From Clostridium sp. CF012 (GTDB lineage Bacteria; Bacillota; Clostridia; Clostridiales; Clostridiaceae): a stretch of DNA of 64,000 nucleotides. The stretch is from positions 248,001-312,000 of the forward strand of contig NZ_JAHLEF010000001.1 in NCBI RefSeq assembly GCF_018861755.1. The letters run 5' to 3'. Within the stretch, counting starts at the first letter, position 1. Each line of letters begins with the position of its first letter. This document shows, piece after piece, positions 1 to 8,599 of this stretch. The notes under the pieces were generated by a model. That model made no database searches and was not told the origin of the DNA. It saw only the letters and a program-made list of their open reading frames with translations. The position numbers and the translations under genes are program-made.

Positions 1-655
1 TACCGCTAAGCTTATGATATACATTTCCAACTACATATTTAGGTTTATAATTATTTAACATCCATAAGGTTAAGTCAAGTGCATGCGTCCCTATGTCTAT
101 TAGTGGTCCTCCACCTTGCTCAAATTCATTGAGAAAAACCCCCCAGGTAGGAACTGCACGTCTTCTTATCGCATGTGCTTTTGCAAAATATATTTCTCCC
201 AAATTACCACCTTCACAAATTTCATGAAGATACCTTGAGTCACCTCTAAAGCGATTTTGATAACCTATTGTAAGCTTTTTGCCTGTACGTTCGCAGGCCG
301 CAAGCATTCTTCTTGCCTCCACAGAGGTTTTAGCCATTGGCTTTTCACACATTACATGCTTGCCAGCCTCTAGTGCGTCCACAGTAATGGTGCTATGTGA
401 TCTATTAGGTGTACATACATGAATAACATCAATATTTTTATCTTTCAAAAGTTCCTTGTAATCTTCATAAACCACTGCACCTTCAGTTCCAAATTTAATT
501 GCAGCATCTTCAGCTTTCTCCTTTGAAATATCGCAAAATGCTACCATTTCCACCTGTGATATTTTAGCTAAACTTGGCATATGTTTATTATTTGCAATGC
601 CACCACAACCTATTATTCCAACTTTCAACTTCTTCTCATTGCATGTATTCTCCAT
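1..655 (-). CDS. Gfo/Idh/MocA family NAD(P)-dependent oxidoreductase (3' part cut by window edge)
   Basis: The reading frame starts with ATG at 655-653 and stays open to base 1, giving about 218 residues of the N-terminal half to two thirds. The N-terminus has a Rossmann dinucleotide-binding motif (VGIIGCGGIAN, about residues 11-21). A CEKPMA stretch follows, the lysine-containing EKP motif of this family. Near the window edge is GGGPLIDIGTHALD, typical of the start of the substrate-binding domain. Family members oxidise or reduce sugars, inositols and related polyols with NAD(P). The substrate cannot be told from this part. The gene has no obvious functional link to its right-hand neighbours. 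Confidence 0.88.
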   Translation of the reverse strand, partial: MENTCNEKKLKVGIIGCGGIANNKHMPSLAKISQVEMVAFCDISKEKAEDAAIKFGTEGAVVYEDYKELLKDKNIDVIHVCTPNRSHSTITVDALEAGKHVMCEKPMAKTSVEARRMLAACERTGKKLTIGYQNRFRGDSRYLHEICEGGNLGEIYFAKAHAIRRRAVPTWGVFLNEFEQGGGPLIDIGTHALDLTLWMLNNYKPKYVVGNVYHKLSG

Positions 656-871
656 AATATTTACTGATTTTCAAATTACAACATAGTTATAATTTGGAAA
701 TCAGGTTTTTCACTTCCTTTCTTAATATAATTATTGAAAATCTGCTTGCCTACAGATCTTTGTTACAGAAAAGCAGTTTCTCTAAGTAATTCCTATTTTA
801 CAATAGAATAAATTTTATTACTCGCCATGAATTGCGGAGTTGTTCTCAAATATTGCTTTTTACATAAAAAT

Positions 872-912
872 AGCCTTTCATCCCACACTTGAAATAGTGG
901 GGGTGAGAGGCT
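872..912 (-). terminator. Strong hairpin with trailing T-run, probable rho-independent terminator
   Basis: On the minus strand AGCCTCTCACCCCCAC pairs with GTGTGGGATGAAAGGCT through about 15 pairs including G-U wobbles, and the stem is followed by ATTTTTATG. No convincing gene feeds it. A weak 67-71 codon minus-strand frame (starts 1008-1020, ends 793) has a GAGG ribosome site but runs straight through this hairpin and loses protein-like composition. The rest of 656-1153 shows nothing else recognisable. Confidence 0.6.
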
Positions 913-1153
913 AAAATTATTAATTATATTATTTTCACATGAAGTTTGCTTTATGGTTTCCTCTCTTTTTTTATTGGAAATTTCAATAGTATCATTTAAT
1001 AGTTCCATAATATACCTCATAGAACTTTTACTTATATATGCCTTTAGGATATTTATTAGTTTGCAGGTGCGACCCCATTGTAAAATATGGAAGTGTATCC
1101 GGACAAGTTTTACTTGCTCCCTGTCCTACATCAATGGATAATTTGATAAATAC

Positions 1154-2362
1154 TTACTGATTATCAATAAATGAAGCTGGGTCTTTCATAAACCTATCAA
1201 AACCTTCAGCTGTTTCCTTGAAGGTTTTCTTAATATCATTTAGCCTGTTCTCAACTTCAATATAATGTTTATCCAAATTTTGAAGTTGTTTATTATGTTG
1301 CTTTGTTAAATTTTCTACTGGATTAGATTTGTCCATATTTTGATTCATTGCTGCATTTAACAAATATAATTTATACATTTCATGTTGAAGTTTTGCCATT
1401 TCCTTGACATAATCTTCAATCATCTTTTCACGTTGTTTTTTTAACTCCTCTAACCGCAGTTCATTCTCTGATCTATCTTTTAAAAGGCTTTCAAGTTGTT
1501 TTTCATAGGAAACTCTTATTTCAACATAAGTTTCCATCCTTTTATTTGAGTTATTATTTTGCTCTACAGCTTTGTTAAATGCATTTGTTATTATAGAAGA
1601 AGCTCCATCTTTCTTTAGACTTTCTAGGGCATTATTCATTACTTCCCATTGTCTTTTAGTGCGTCCGGAAAATGACACATCAGCTGGTATCTCTTTATGA
1701 TCATTAACAATAACTATTGCTTTTTGCAAGGATTTAAAATCATTATAGCTTAACATTTCAATACTTTCAGTCTTAGAGAATTTATCTTGTAGAAATCTCT
1801 CAAACTGATCTTCTGTTCCATTTAAATTGTTTTTATAAAAAATTTTTGCACTTAAAAGCATATTTGTAACGTTTTTTGCAGCAGCCTCTTCATTAAATAG
1901 CTTATCGCCTTTCATTCCCATATTAGTGCCCTGCTTATCATATATTTCTTTTATGTTGTATGCCTTATTAAAGAAATTTGATATGTTACCACCAAGTTCC
2001 TTAACTTTTTTTTCTGTGAAATTGTCAAAAGAACTATCTAAGGCTTTCGTTAACTGAAGTTTTGTATTATCATCAAATTTAGAATTAGTTTTTATGCTTT
2101 TTAGTATTTTTCCATATTCGTCAGTACAATCTACAATTGATACATTGCTAGACATATAGTCAGTACTATCAAAAGATTTTTTAATATTACCTAAAATAGT
2201 TGAAGCTTCATCATTAGTATAATCTATACTAAAATCAATATAGTCATTGGTTTTTAGTAACTCTATGGAATGCATTTCATCTGTTTTAACTTGAGGTGGA
2301 TTATTAGGTACACTATAATTTGATATTATTGTACCTATAGAATTTATAGAATTTAAAGTCAT
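1154..2362 (-). CDS. Unrecognised 402-residue protein with C-terminal coiled coil
   Basis: I do not recognise this protein. It starts with ATG at 2362 behind a GGAGGAATAAGT ribosome site. There is no signal peptide or membrane segment. The N-terminal third is polar and Ser/Asn/Asp-rich. The C-terminal part, about residues 265-390, is strongly charged and heptad-like (for example KDRSENELRLEELKKQREK) and should form a coiled coil. A soluble cytoplasmic or non-classically exported protein is possible, for example a flagellar or toxin-like helper, but nothing points to a specific role. A terminator-like hairpin lies upstream (2474-2509), so it is probably transcribed alone. Confidence 0.7.
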   Translation of the reverse strand: MTLNSINSIGTIISNYSVPNNPPQVKTDEMHSIELLKTNDYIDFSIDYTNDEASTILGNIKKSFDSTDYMSSNVSIVDCTDEYGKILKSIKTNSKFDDNTKLQLTKALDSSFDNFTEKKVKELGGNISNFFNKAYNIKEIYDKQGTNMGMKGDKLFNEEAAAKNVTNMLLSAKIFYKNNLNGTEDQFERFLQDKFSKTESIEMLSYNDFKSLQKAIVIVNDHKEIPADVSFSGRTKRQWEVMNNALESLKKDGASSIITNAFNKAVEQNNNSNKRMETYVEIRVSYEKQLESLLKDRSENELRLEELKKQREKMIEDYVKEMAKLQHEMYKLYLLNAAMNQNMDKSNPVENLTKQHNKQLQNLDKHYIEVENRLNDIKKTFKETAEGFDRFMKDPASFIDNQ

Positions 2363-2473
2363 ACTTATTCCTCCTAGATTATAATCAGGTATATTAATGT
2401 AAATATAAAGCTATATTTGTAATATCGTATTAAAAGACTTATACTTTACGAAGAATATTGTTATTACGAAAAA

Positions 2474-2509
2474 TGGAAAGGCCCGCTCCACTTTAAGCTG
2501 ACCTTTCCA
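2474..2509 (-). terminator. Terminator of the FAD oxidoreductase unit
   Basis: TGGAAAGG (2474-2481) pairs with CCTTTCCA (2502-2509). On the minus strand the stem is followed by TTTTTCG. It sits just past the stop codon of the FAD oxidoreductase at 2519. Confidence 0.7.
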
Positions 2510-2518
2510 AATCTTTCT

Positions 2519-3796
2519 CTATATAAGTTTTTCATCAAATATATGGGTTAGATTTAATTTTTCCACTTTTCCTGCAACTTTATCTATATCCAAAGTATAA
2601 AGTCCGAGTTCCTGCATTCTATTAAAATACTCTGCTCCTGCGAAGGTATATCTATTTGTTCTTCCTTCTTTAGAATTAATTTTTTCATTTGCATAGGCAA
2701 TTATGTCTCCAACCGCCAGAGATCTTGGTAATATAAGTAGCGGCATACCTAAATAGTTTCTTATTGCATTGTGCCCTGCTAAAGCACCCGTTATTATAGC
2801 CTCTGTGTGACCTACAAATAATCCAGCCTTCTCACCTGCACAAAACAAGTTATCTAGGCCTATAACCTTCATACTGTTTGTTCTTGGCGCTACAGATAGG
2901 TATCGTATTGAGTTCCCCTTCCCCCCTGCATATGGATCTATATATTTTGCATACTCTAGCCCTTTAATTTTTCTTAATTTATCTAATGGGTAATATGAAG
3001 TCATAAGCTTTGCATGACCTGTATCTAAAAGAATTATATTTTCTGCAAACTCTTTAAGAGCATACTGCTGACATACCTTGAATTTAAGTTTTTCTAAATT
3101 AACATCCTCTTCTGGAACCTTTAAAATAACTAATCCTGTTTCATCCAGTTGTTTTATAACATCATCCGCTAAGGAATCCTTAGCTAGTTTGCAAGAACCA
3201 CTAATAGCTCCATATACATCTTCTTCTCTTTCACCCTTTAAGTCTTCAATGCCTGCTCTATAGCTTATGCTTACTCTTGGCCCAAAAGCTGGACATCGAA
3301 GCACACACATTGAACATCCATTCCCATATTTTAAACAGTTACCCATTGGCCCTGTTGAGCCTGTAGTTTCTATAAATACATCAGCCTGAACATATTCACC
3401 ATCTGATAAGTATATTCCCTTTATTCTATTGTCTTCTTTTTCAATATCTACTACTCTTGTTACCATGTTTATCTCTATATCCATAGCTTTTAAATATTTT
3501 AGAACTGTTGGCTCAATCTTGTTTACATCATAAAGCCAGGCATGTTTATGTCCTGGAAAATCAATATTTTTATGTCTACTATTTTCATCAGTTAAATGTA
3601 TTAAATCTCCTGCTCCTAGTGCTATCATTTCTTCTGAGGCAGTGTATCTCCCATTATTTCTCATTATACCACCTACATTGCCAAGTCCTAAAAGCATATC
3701 TGTTTTTTCATAAAGTACAACATTAGCTCCAGCTTTCTTTGCTGTGATTGCCGCACTACAACCAGACCAACCACCACCAATTACGATAACCTTCAA
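2519..3796 (-). CDS. FAD-dependent oxidoreductase, partner of the PyrK-like protein
   Basis: This 425-residue flavoprotein opens with a classic FAD Rossmann motif (VIVIGGGWSGCSAA, residues 3-16) and has a second dinucleotide-contact region near the C-terminus (LFCAGEKAGLFVGHTEA). A Cys cluster (GNGCSMCVLRCPAFGP, about residues 159-174) suggests a metal or redox site. The architecture resembles GidA/TrmFO-like FAD proteins, but the paired PyrK-like neighbour argues for an electron-transfer enzyme, not tRNA modification. Its ATG overlaps the stop of the upstream PyrK-like gene by 4 bases (ATGA), so the two are translationally coupled. Because the upstream gene is split by a mobile element, this gene is now cut off from its original promoter. 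The substrate is unknown. Confidence 0.85.
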   Translation of the reverse strand: MKVIVIGGGWSGCSAAITAKKAGANVVLYEKTDMLLGLGNVGGIMRNNGRYTASEEMIALGAGDLIHLTDENSRHKNIDFPGHKHAWLYDVNKIEPTVLKYLKAMDIEINMVTRVVDIEKEDNRIKGIYLSDGEYVQADVFIETTGSTGPMGNCLKYGNGCSMCVLRCPAFGPRVSISYRAGIEDLKGEREEDVYGAISGSCKLAKDSLADDVIKQLDETGLVILKVPEEDVNLEKLKFKVCQQYALKEFAENIILLDTGHAKLMTSYYPLDKLRKIKGLEYAKYIDPYAGGKGNSIRYLSVAPRTNSMKVIGLDNLFCAGEKAGLFVGHTEAIITGALAGHNAIRNYLGMPLLILPRSLAVGDIIAYANEKINSKEGRTNRYTFAGAEYFNRMQELGLYTLDIDKVAGKVEKLNLTHIFDEKLI

Positions 3797-4755
3797 AATA
3801 TTCTCCTCCCCTCTAATACATATTTAGGTTCTGTCTGCATTTTGCAGAGCCTTCTTAGTTTACGGTCATTATTTTTTCTTGTGCAGCAGCCGCAAATGCC
3901 TTCTCCACAGCACATCTTTGCATTATTGCAACAGGAATATTTAATATTTTTATCTATATTTTCTACTGCCTTCATCAATTCGTAATTTAAAACATCTGCA
4001 GCATCACAATGCACTAATTTAATTTCATTATTATGGAGTAAATCCTTCAATATATTATTAAATTCATCTGTGATTCTGCCACGGACTATAGTATTTACCG
4101 AGATAACTTTTGAAGCGTATTTATCTAGATACCCACTCACAAAGCTATTTTTATAGGGAGAATTGTCTAGCACAACTGTAATTTCATTATTATTAGCATG
4201 CAAATGCTTAAGTGGCGGTATCATAGGTGCCTGCCCTATACCTCTTGCTACAATTAAGCATTTACTATTCACAATTGTATTTATGTTTTTCAGTCCCAAG
4301 ATGCCATTCCAAAATGGTGCTTTTATAAGCATATCTTCCCCTTGCTTTAATAAATCTAATGCTTTGGTTTTAGATCCTTTTAATTCTATAGCAATAGTTA
4401 TCGTATTATTTCTCGTATCAGTATCCATTATTGATATTGGCGTATCAAACCTGGTATCTGTATCTGGACGTCTAACAAATACATAACTTCCCGCCTGAAC
4501 CAACTCACTTACCAATTTATCACTTGCTTCTAATGTGAATACGATAATATTATCCTCAAATTTATTTTTCTCTACTATTTTACAATAATAATATTTCCTA
4601 CTTTCTTTAGCTTTGTAGTTGTTTGAAGCATAGTCTTGATATATGCATACTCCATTCCAATTACTACAGTCGCAGAAATTTTTACCTGCTAGCTGCGAAC
4701 ATAATATACAGTCTCCTGTTTCTGCCAGATGGCAAGGACATACTCGAGACACCAA
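3793..4755 (-). CDS. PyrK-like FAD/2Fe-2S electron-transfer protein, main (3') part of a split gene
   Basis: The protein resembles dihydroorotate dehydrogenase electron-transfer subunit (PyrK) and sulfide dehydrogenase beta-type proteins. It has an N-terminal Cys-rich segment (CPCHLAETGDCILC), a ferredoxin-reductase-like FAD domain (VFVRRPDTDTRFDTPISI), an NAD-binding region (ARGIGQAPMIPPL) and a C-terminal iron-sulfur motif (CCGEGICGCC). The 320-residue frame begins at a TTG (4755) with no good ribosome site, and its first five codons are element DNA. True host sequence starts in the core CAAGGACA at 4733-4740. The authentic N-terminus (MSYEPYDCIDVGSEFCP) lies at 10225-10278 and joins in frame at Cys-Pro to make a 330-residue protein. 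It couples NAD(P)H to the FAD protein encoded downstream (inference). Confidence 0.88.
   Translation of the reverse strand: MVSRVCPCHLAETGDCILCSQLAGKNFCDCSNWNGVCIYQDYASNNYKAKESRKYYYCKIVEKNKFEDNIIVFTLEASDKLVSELVQAGSYVFVRRPDTDTRFDTPISIMDTDTRNNTITIAIELKGSKTKALDLLKQGEDMLIKAPFWNGILGLKNINTIVNSKCLIVARGIGQAPMIPPLKHLHANNNEITVVLDNSPYKNSFVSGYLDKYASKVISVNTIVRGRITDEFNNILKDLLHNNEIKLVHCDAADVLNYELMKAVENIDKNIKYSCCNNAKMCCGEGICGCCTRKNNDRKLRRLCKMQTEPKYVLEGRRIF
4733..4740. other. Left attachment core (attL-type)
   Basis: The core CAAGGACA is followed on the element side by TACTCGAGACACCAAACAGCGA. Read in reverse this arm is TCGCTGTTTGGTGTCTCGAG, which mirrors the element arm at the right end (TCGCAGTTTAGTGTGTCAAG) with 15 of 20 positions equal. 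Host codons for the PyrK-like protein continue to the left of the core. Confidence 0.82.
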
Positions 4756-4838
4756 ACAGCGATGATTCCTTAAGAAATTTCACTCTCCGGTCATACAAAT
4801 GTTTAATTTTTATACTAATGACACAATATTCATAAAGA

Positions 4839-4852
4839 ATTTTCGCGAAAAT
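4839..4852. promoter_or_regulatory. Perfect 14-bp palindrome, possible operator
   Basis: ATTTTCGCGAAAAT is a perfect palindrome ending 2 bp before the -35 box of the PAP2 promoter. The position fits a dimeric regulator, but no regulator is encoded in the element unless the 49-residue protein is one. It does not match the clostridial LexA box. Confidence 0.4.
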
Positions 4853-4854
4853 CA

Positions 4855-4883
4855 TTGAAACTATTTTGATTTTCCGTTAAAAT
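4855..4883 (+). promoter_or_regulatory. Sigma-A-type promoter of the PAP2 gene
   Basis: TTGAAA (4855-4860), a 17-bp spacer, then TAAAAT (4878-4883), 25 bp upstream of the PAP2 start codon. An inverted repeat ACTATTTT/AAAATAGT (4860-4867 and 4879-4886) overlaps the spacer and -10 box and could affect expression. Confidence 0.7.
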
Positions 4884-4908
4884 AGTCTTTGAAGAGAGGA
4901 CTGATTAC

Positions 4909-5568
4909 TTGAAAAAACTTTTTAAAAATTTATTACCACTAATGCTTATTGGTTCTATCCCTTTTTCTAATTTGTTTTATTGGTCACTAAATAATACTCA
5001 AAGAGGAGTTTATGACCTAACTACTGATTTAGATAGATTTTTACCACTTATAAAAATCTTCATAATACCTTATATGACTTTATGGTTTTTCTTAGCCTTT
5101 TGTTTTGTTTATTTGTGCTTTAAAAACAGAAAAGTTTATTATAAGATTATGCTTACACTAGTCCTATGTTATGTTATTGCTTTTATAACCTTTTACTTTT
5201 TTCAAACCACTGTAGCAAGGCCTATTGTCACGGGGGATGATTTATTCTCCAAAATGATTTTATTTACCTATAAGTCTGATGAACCCTTTAATTGTTTTCC
5301 AAGCATACATGTAATTACTGCATACCTGGCTATGAAAGGAATCAATCTCACAGATGCTAGAAAACGGATTAAACTTCCAGTTAATGTGGTAGGTATTCTA
5401 ATTATTATATCCACTCAATTCGTTAAACAACACGTTATAATGGATATATTTTTCGCAATCTTTTTATGTGACATGTTTTTCAATTTGATTACTTATACCG
5501 AAGAAGAATACAAATTATACAATTCAAAAAGAGCTTATGATTTACTAGAAAAAGATCTTGAACAATAA
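4909..5568 (+). CDS. PAP2-family membrane phosphatase
   Basis: This 219-residue membrane protein starts at TTG (4909) behind GAGAGGA. It has about five or six hydrophobic segments (about residues 8-25, 45-68, 77-98, 140-155, 160-180). Two PAP2 catalytic motifs are visible: CFPSIHV (about residue 127, the PSxH motif) and KQHVIMD (about residue 172, the third motif with its His and Asp). The first motif (KxxxxxxRP) is partly recognisable around ARPIV. Such enzymes remove phosphate from lipid pyrophosphates or phosphatidic acid at the membrane. It lies inside the 5.5-kb mobile element, divergent from the attachment site, and ends at a bidirectional terminator shared with the Clp gene. Confidence 0.82.
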   Translation: MKKLFKNLLPLMLIGSIPFSNLFYWSLNNTQRGVYDLTTDLDRFLPLIKIFIIPYMTLWFFLAFCFVYLCFKNRKVYYKIMLTLVLCYVIAFITFYFFQTTVARPIVTGDDLFSKMILFTYKSDEPFNCFPSIHVITAYLAMKGINLTDARKRIKLPVNVVGILIIISTQFVKQHVIMDIFFAIFLCDMFFNLITYTEEEYKLYNSKRAYDLLEKDLEQ

Positions 5569-5573
5569 AATAT

Positions 5574-5604
5574 AAAAGCTGCTGAATAATCTTCAGCAGC
5601 TTTT
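5574..5604. terminator. Bidirectional terminator between PAP2 and clp genes
   Basis: A perfect 13-bp stem, AAAAGCTGCTGAA/TTCAGCAGCTTTT, with a 5-base loop. It has T-runs in both directions and lies between two converging genes. Confidence 0.9.
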
Positions 5605-5655
5605 ATACTTGATTGTATACATTAAAATAATTAGGCTATCCTACAGGGCTTTTAT

Positions 5656-8025
5656 TTATTGAAGCCTAATGGCAATTTTACCTTCTTTTAATTCTATGGC
5701 TATTTTTGACCCTTCTCTAAATTCATTTTGGAGATACTGCTCTGCAATCTCATCCTCAATATATTTTTGAATAGTCCGTCTAAGTGGCCTTGCTCCATAC
5801 TTTTCATCGTATCCTTTTTCTAATACAAAGTCCTTTACCTCTTCTGTTATGTCGACTGTAATTTTCTTTTCGCGTACCTCATCCACAACTTCCATAATCA
5901 TTAAATCTACTATTTTGCGAAGTTCTTCCTTGTTTAGAGGAGTAAATACAATAGTTTCATCTACTCTATTTAAAAATTCTGGTCTAAAGGTTTCTTTTAA
6001 GGCATCCTTTACACGAGCTTCTAAAATATCATAATTGTCTTGAACAAAACCAATACTACTCCCTTTAAATTTAGTACCTGCATTAGATGTCATTATTATT
6101 ACAGTGTTGTCAAAAAAAACAGTTCTGCCTTGGCTATCTGTTAATCTTCCGTCTTCAAGAATTTGTAATAGCATGTTAAATACATCTGGATGAGCTTTCT
6201 CAATTTCGTCTAAAAGAATAACGCAGTAAGGCTTTCTTCTGACTTTTTCAGTTAATTGACCAGCTTGATCATAACCTACATAACCTGGTGGTGCACCAAT
6301 CAACTTTGAAACCGTGTGTTTTTCCATGTATTCAGACATATCTATACGAATTAATGCTTCCTCGCTTCCAAAGAGTTCACAGGCCAATGCTTTAACTAAT
6401 TCTGTTTTCCCAACCCCAGTTGGTCCAACAAAAATAAAAGAGGACGGCCTTTTCCTTTTTCTAAACCCCGAACGGTTCCGCCTAATGGCTCTAGATAAAC
6501 TTGTAATAGCCTGATTTTGGCCTATAACTCGTTTATGTAGTCTGTTTTCTAAGTCCAATAGTTTTTTCGCTTCTTTTTCTGTAATCTTTTGAATTGGAAT
6601 TTTAGTCCATGACTCAATAACAAAAGCAATATCCTCTACAGTAATTTGCACCTCACTGCATTCTTTCTCAATTTCAACAATAGTTTCTTTTATTTTGCAT
6701 AGACCCATTCTATATTCTGCAGCTTTTTCAAAATTTCCAGTTTCTTCTGCATCATCCTTTAAGCTTTGTACTTTTTCTAATTGTTCTTTTAATCCTGCAA
6801 GTTCCACAAGTCCACGGTTCTTTAAATTAGCTCTAGAACCCGCTTCATCAATAACATCTATAGCTTTATCTGGAAGAAATCTATCAGTTATATATCTTTC
6901 AGATAAGCTTACAACTTCTTCAATTATTTCATCAGATATTTTAACCTTGTGATATTCTTCATAATAGCCTCGTATTCCTTTTAAAATTTCTATTGTCTCA
7001 GCTATGCTTGGTTCTTCAACTAAGACTGGTTGGAATCTTCTCTCAAGTGCTGCATCTTTCTCAATATATTTTCTATATTCCTCAAGGGTTGTCACTCCAA
7101 CAACTTGTATTTCGCCTTTAGATAGTGCTGGTTTTAGAATATTTGCTGCATTCATTGACCCACCTTGAACTTCACCAGCGCCCATAATATTGTGCACCTC
7201 GTCAATAACCAATATTATATTTCCACTTTCCTTAGCTTCTTCAATAATAGACTTCATCCGACTTTCAAATTGTCCTCTAAATTGTGTACCTGCGACAACA
7301 GCAGTAAGGTCAAGCAGATAAACTTCCGCATTAAATAATTTCTCTGGAACTTGTTTTTCTGCAATTCTCACAGCTAAGCCCTCTGCAATAGCCGTCTTAC
7401 CAACGCCCGCTTCACCAATTAATATGGGATTATTTTTAGTTCGTCTATTTAAAATCTGAACCACGCGATCAATTTCTTTATTCCTCCCAACAACCCTGTC
7501 TACAGCCTTTTGATTTGCTTTATTTGTTAGGTTTATTCCATATGTGTCTAAGTGCTTTCTCTTCTTTTTAAACCAGTTCTTTTTTGATTTATCTTCAGGT
7601 GCATCCTTAACCTTTGAGGAAGTTTCAATTTCCTCTTCTATAAAATCTTTATTTTCGTCTTTATGTGAAAATAAGCCATTAAAAATATTACCGATAAGTT
7701 TTTTCCCATCACCATTCTCATTGCTCATATCTTCTAAATTCATATTTTCTAAATTCATATCCTCTAAATTCATATCCTCTAAATTCATGTCCTCTAAATT
7801 CATGTCTTTTAAATTCATATCTTTAAAAATATTACCCATTTGCTGATTTAAATTTTCAATATCCTCTGAAGATACCCCAGCTTGTTGCATCAATTGATCC
7901 ATAACTGGAACGCCTTTCTTTTTAGCACATTCTATACATAAAGCTACAGTTTCAGTTTTTCCACTTTCAATTTTTGATGTTAATATCATTGCTATATTTT
8001 TTTTACATACATCGCATAACTTCAT
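5656..8025 (-). CDS. ClpE-like AAA+ unfoldase (Clp protease ATP-binding subunit)
   Basis: This 789-residue protein starts with a four-cysteine zinc finger (C4, C7, C30, C33), as in ClpE, and lacks the ClpC N-domain. After a linker of short tandem repeats come AAA+ domain 1 (Walker [10 protein letters not shown] near residue 207, VIDEVHN), a UVR-like coiled segment ([10 protein letters not shown]) and AAA+ domain 2 (GPTGVGKTE near residue 538, LLDEIEKAH). It should unfold or disaggregate proteins, possibly for ClpP. It starts with ATG behind GGAGATG. I saw no CtsR operator (GGTCAAA direct repeats) upstream, unlike chromosomal clp genes of the CtsR regulon. It lies in the mobile element, so it is probably an extra, horizontally acquired copy. 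Confidence 0.9.
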   Translation of the reverse strand: MKLCDVCKKNIAMILTSKIESGKTETVALCIECAKKKGVPVMDQLMQQAGVSSEDIENLNQQMGNIFKDMNLKDMNLEDMNLEDMNLEDMNLENMNLEDMSNENGDGKKLIGNIFNGLFSHKDENKDFIEEEIETSSKVKDAPEDKSKKNWFKKKRKHLDTYGINLTNKANQKAVDRVVGRNKEIDRVVQILNRRTKNNPILIGEAGVGKTAIAEGLAVRIAEKQVPEKLFNAEVYLLDLTAVVAGTQFRGQFESRMKSIIEEAKESGNIILVIDEVHNIMGAGEVQGGSMNAANILKPALSKGEIQVVGVTTLEEYRKYIEKDAALERRFQPVLVEEPSIAETIEILKGIRGYYEEYHKVKISDEIIEEVVSLSERYITDRFLPDKAIDVIDEAGSRANLKNRGLVELAGLKEQLEKVQSLKDDAEETGNFEKAAEYRMGLCKIKETIVEIEKECSEVQITVEDIAFVIESWTKIPIQKITEKEAKKLLDLENRLHKRVIGQNQAITSLSRAIRRNRSGFRKRKRPSSFIFVGPTGVGKTELVKALACELFGSEEALIRIDMSEYMEKHTVSKLIGAPPGYVGYDQAGQLTEKVRRKPYCVILLDEIEKAHPDVFNMLLQILEDGRLTDSQGRTVFFDNTVIIMTSNAGTKFKGSSIGFVQDNYDILEARVKDALKETFRPEFLNRVDETIVFTPLNKEELRKIVDLMIMEVVDEVREKKITVDITEEVKDFVLEKGYDEKYGARPLRRTIQKYIEDEIAEQYLQNEFREGSKIAIELKEGKIAIRLQ
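7729..7818 (-). repeat. Six 15-bp tandem repeats in the clp linker
   Basis: Six in-frame copies of a 15-bp unit encode the pentapeptide MNL(E/K)(D/N), between the zinc finger and the first AAA+ domain. A loss or gain of copies keeps the frame, so linker length could vary between strains by slippage. Confidence 0.93.
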
Positions 8026-8213
8026 ATAAATTCATCTCCATATTTTCATGTTGTATTAATATTATAATAGTATATCATTATTTAATAGACTTTGTTTAGT
8101 AAATTCAGTATTGTTTGTTTTTTATTAATAAATTCTACTGATCACTACTTTTAAAGCTCTCCCTTTTCTATTTATTCTACGCTTGTAACCATATTCCTCT
8201 TTAGAGACTAGCG

Positions 8214-8363
8214 TTACTTTTCGCTAAGCTTCTCTATTAATTCATTTATTTCGTTTAATGAAAGCTCTGGCGCTAATATTTTCAAAGCAGCTCTTGTATA
8301 TAGTTCATTTAAAAGTTCTGTTTCACTCTTATTTAATTCTATAATGGTAGAGTTAACCTTCAT
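8214..8363 (-). CDS. Small 49-residue protein of the element
   Basis: ATG at 8363 is preceded by a strong GGGGGAG site 5 bases upstream, and the frame ends with TAA at 8214. The product begins MKVNSTIIELNKSETELLNE and is predicted mostly helical, acidic and soluble. I do not recognise a family. It is transcribed divergently from the recombinase, the position often held by a regulator, but it has no clear helix-turn-helix. The flanking gaps (8026-8213 and 8364-8599) hold no further gene. They probably contain the promoters of clp, this gene and the recombinase. Confidence 0.65.
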   Translation of the reverse strand: MKVNSTIIELNKSETELLNELYTRAALKILAPELSLNEINELIEKLSEK

Positions 8364-8599
8364 TTATGCTCCCCCAAATACACTATTATATTATAGTATG
8401 CTCCTTTAATAACAATGTTACAAAGATGTATATATCAAAATATATTTAGTTATATACGGCACTTGTGCATATTATATATTAAAATACATATCTTTATTTT
8501 GTAAAGCTATTATAGTCCATATATGTAATGCAATTACACTTTTTATATTCATTTTAACCTTCTAGTAAACTTTAAATCAATTAATAAGGAGTAAGTGAA

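Noticed and set aside
656-800. T-box or other riboswitch upstream of the Gfo/Idh gene
   Set aside because: Short paired segments exist, but no T-box sequence (GGGTGG) or other known core was found.
793-1020. 75-codon minus-strand frame
   Set aside because: It runs through a strong terminator hairpin (872-912) and its second half has no protein-like character, although GAGG precedes an internal ATG.
4741-4755. TTG at 4755 as the true start of the PyrK-like gene
   Set aside because: The first five codons are element DNA, the ribosome site is poor, and the better N-terminus lies at 10225-10278.
8026-8100. CtsR operator upstream of the Clp gene
   Set aside because: No GGTCAAA direct repeats are present. 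Only a weak -10 (TATAAT) is visible without a good -35 box.
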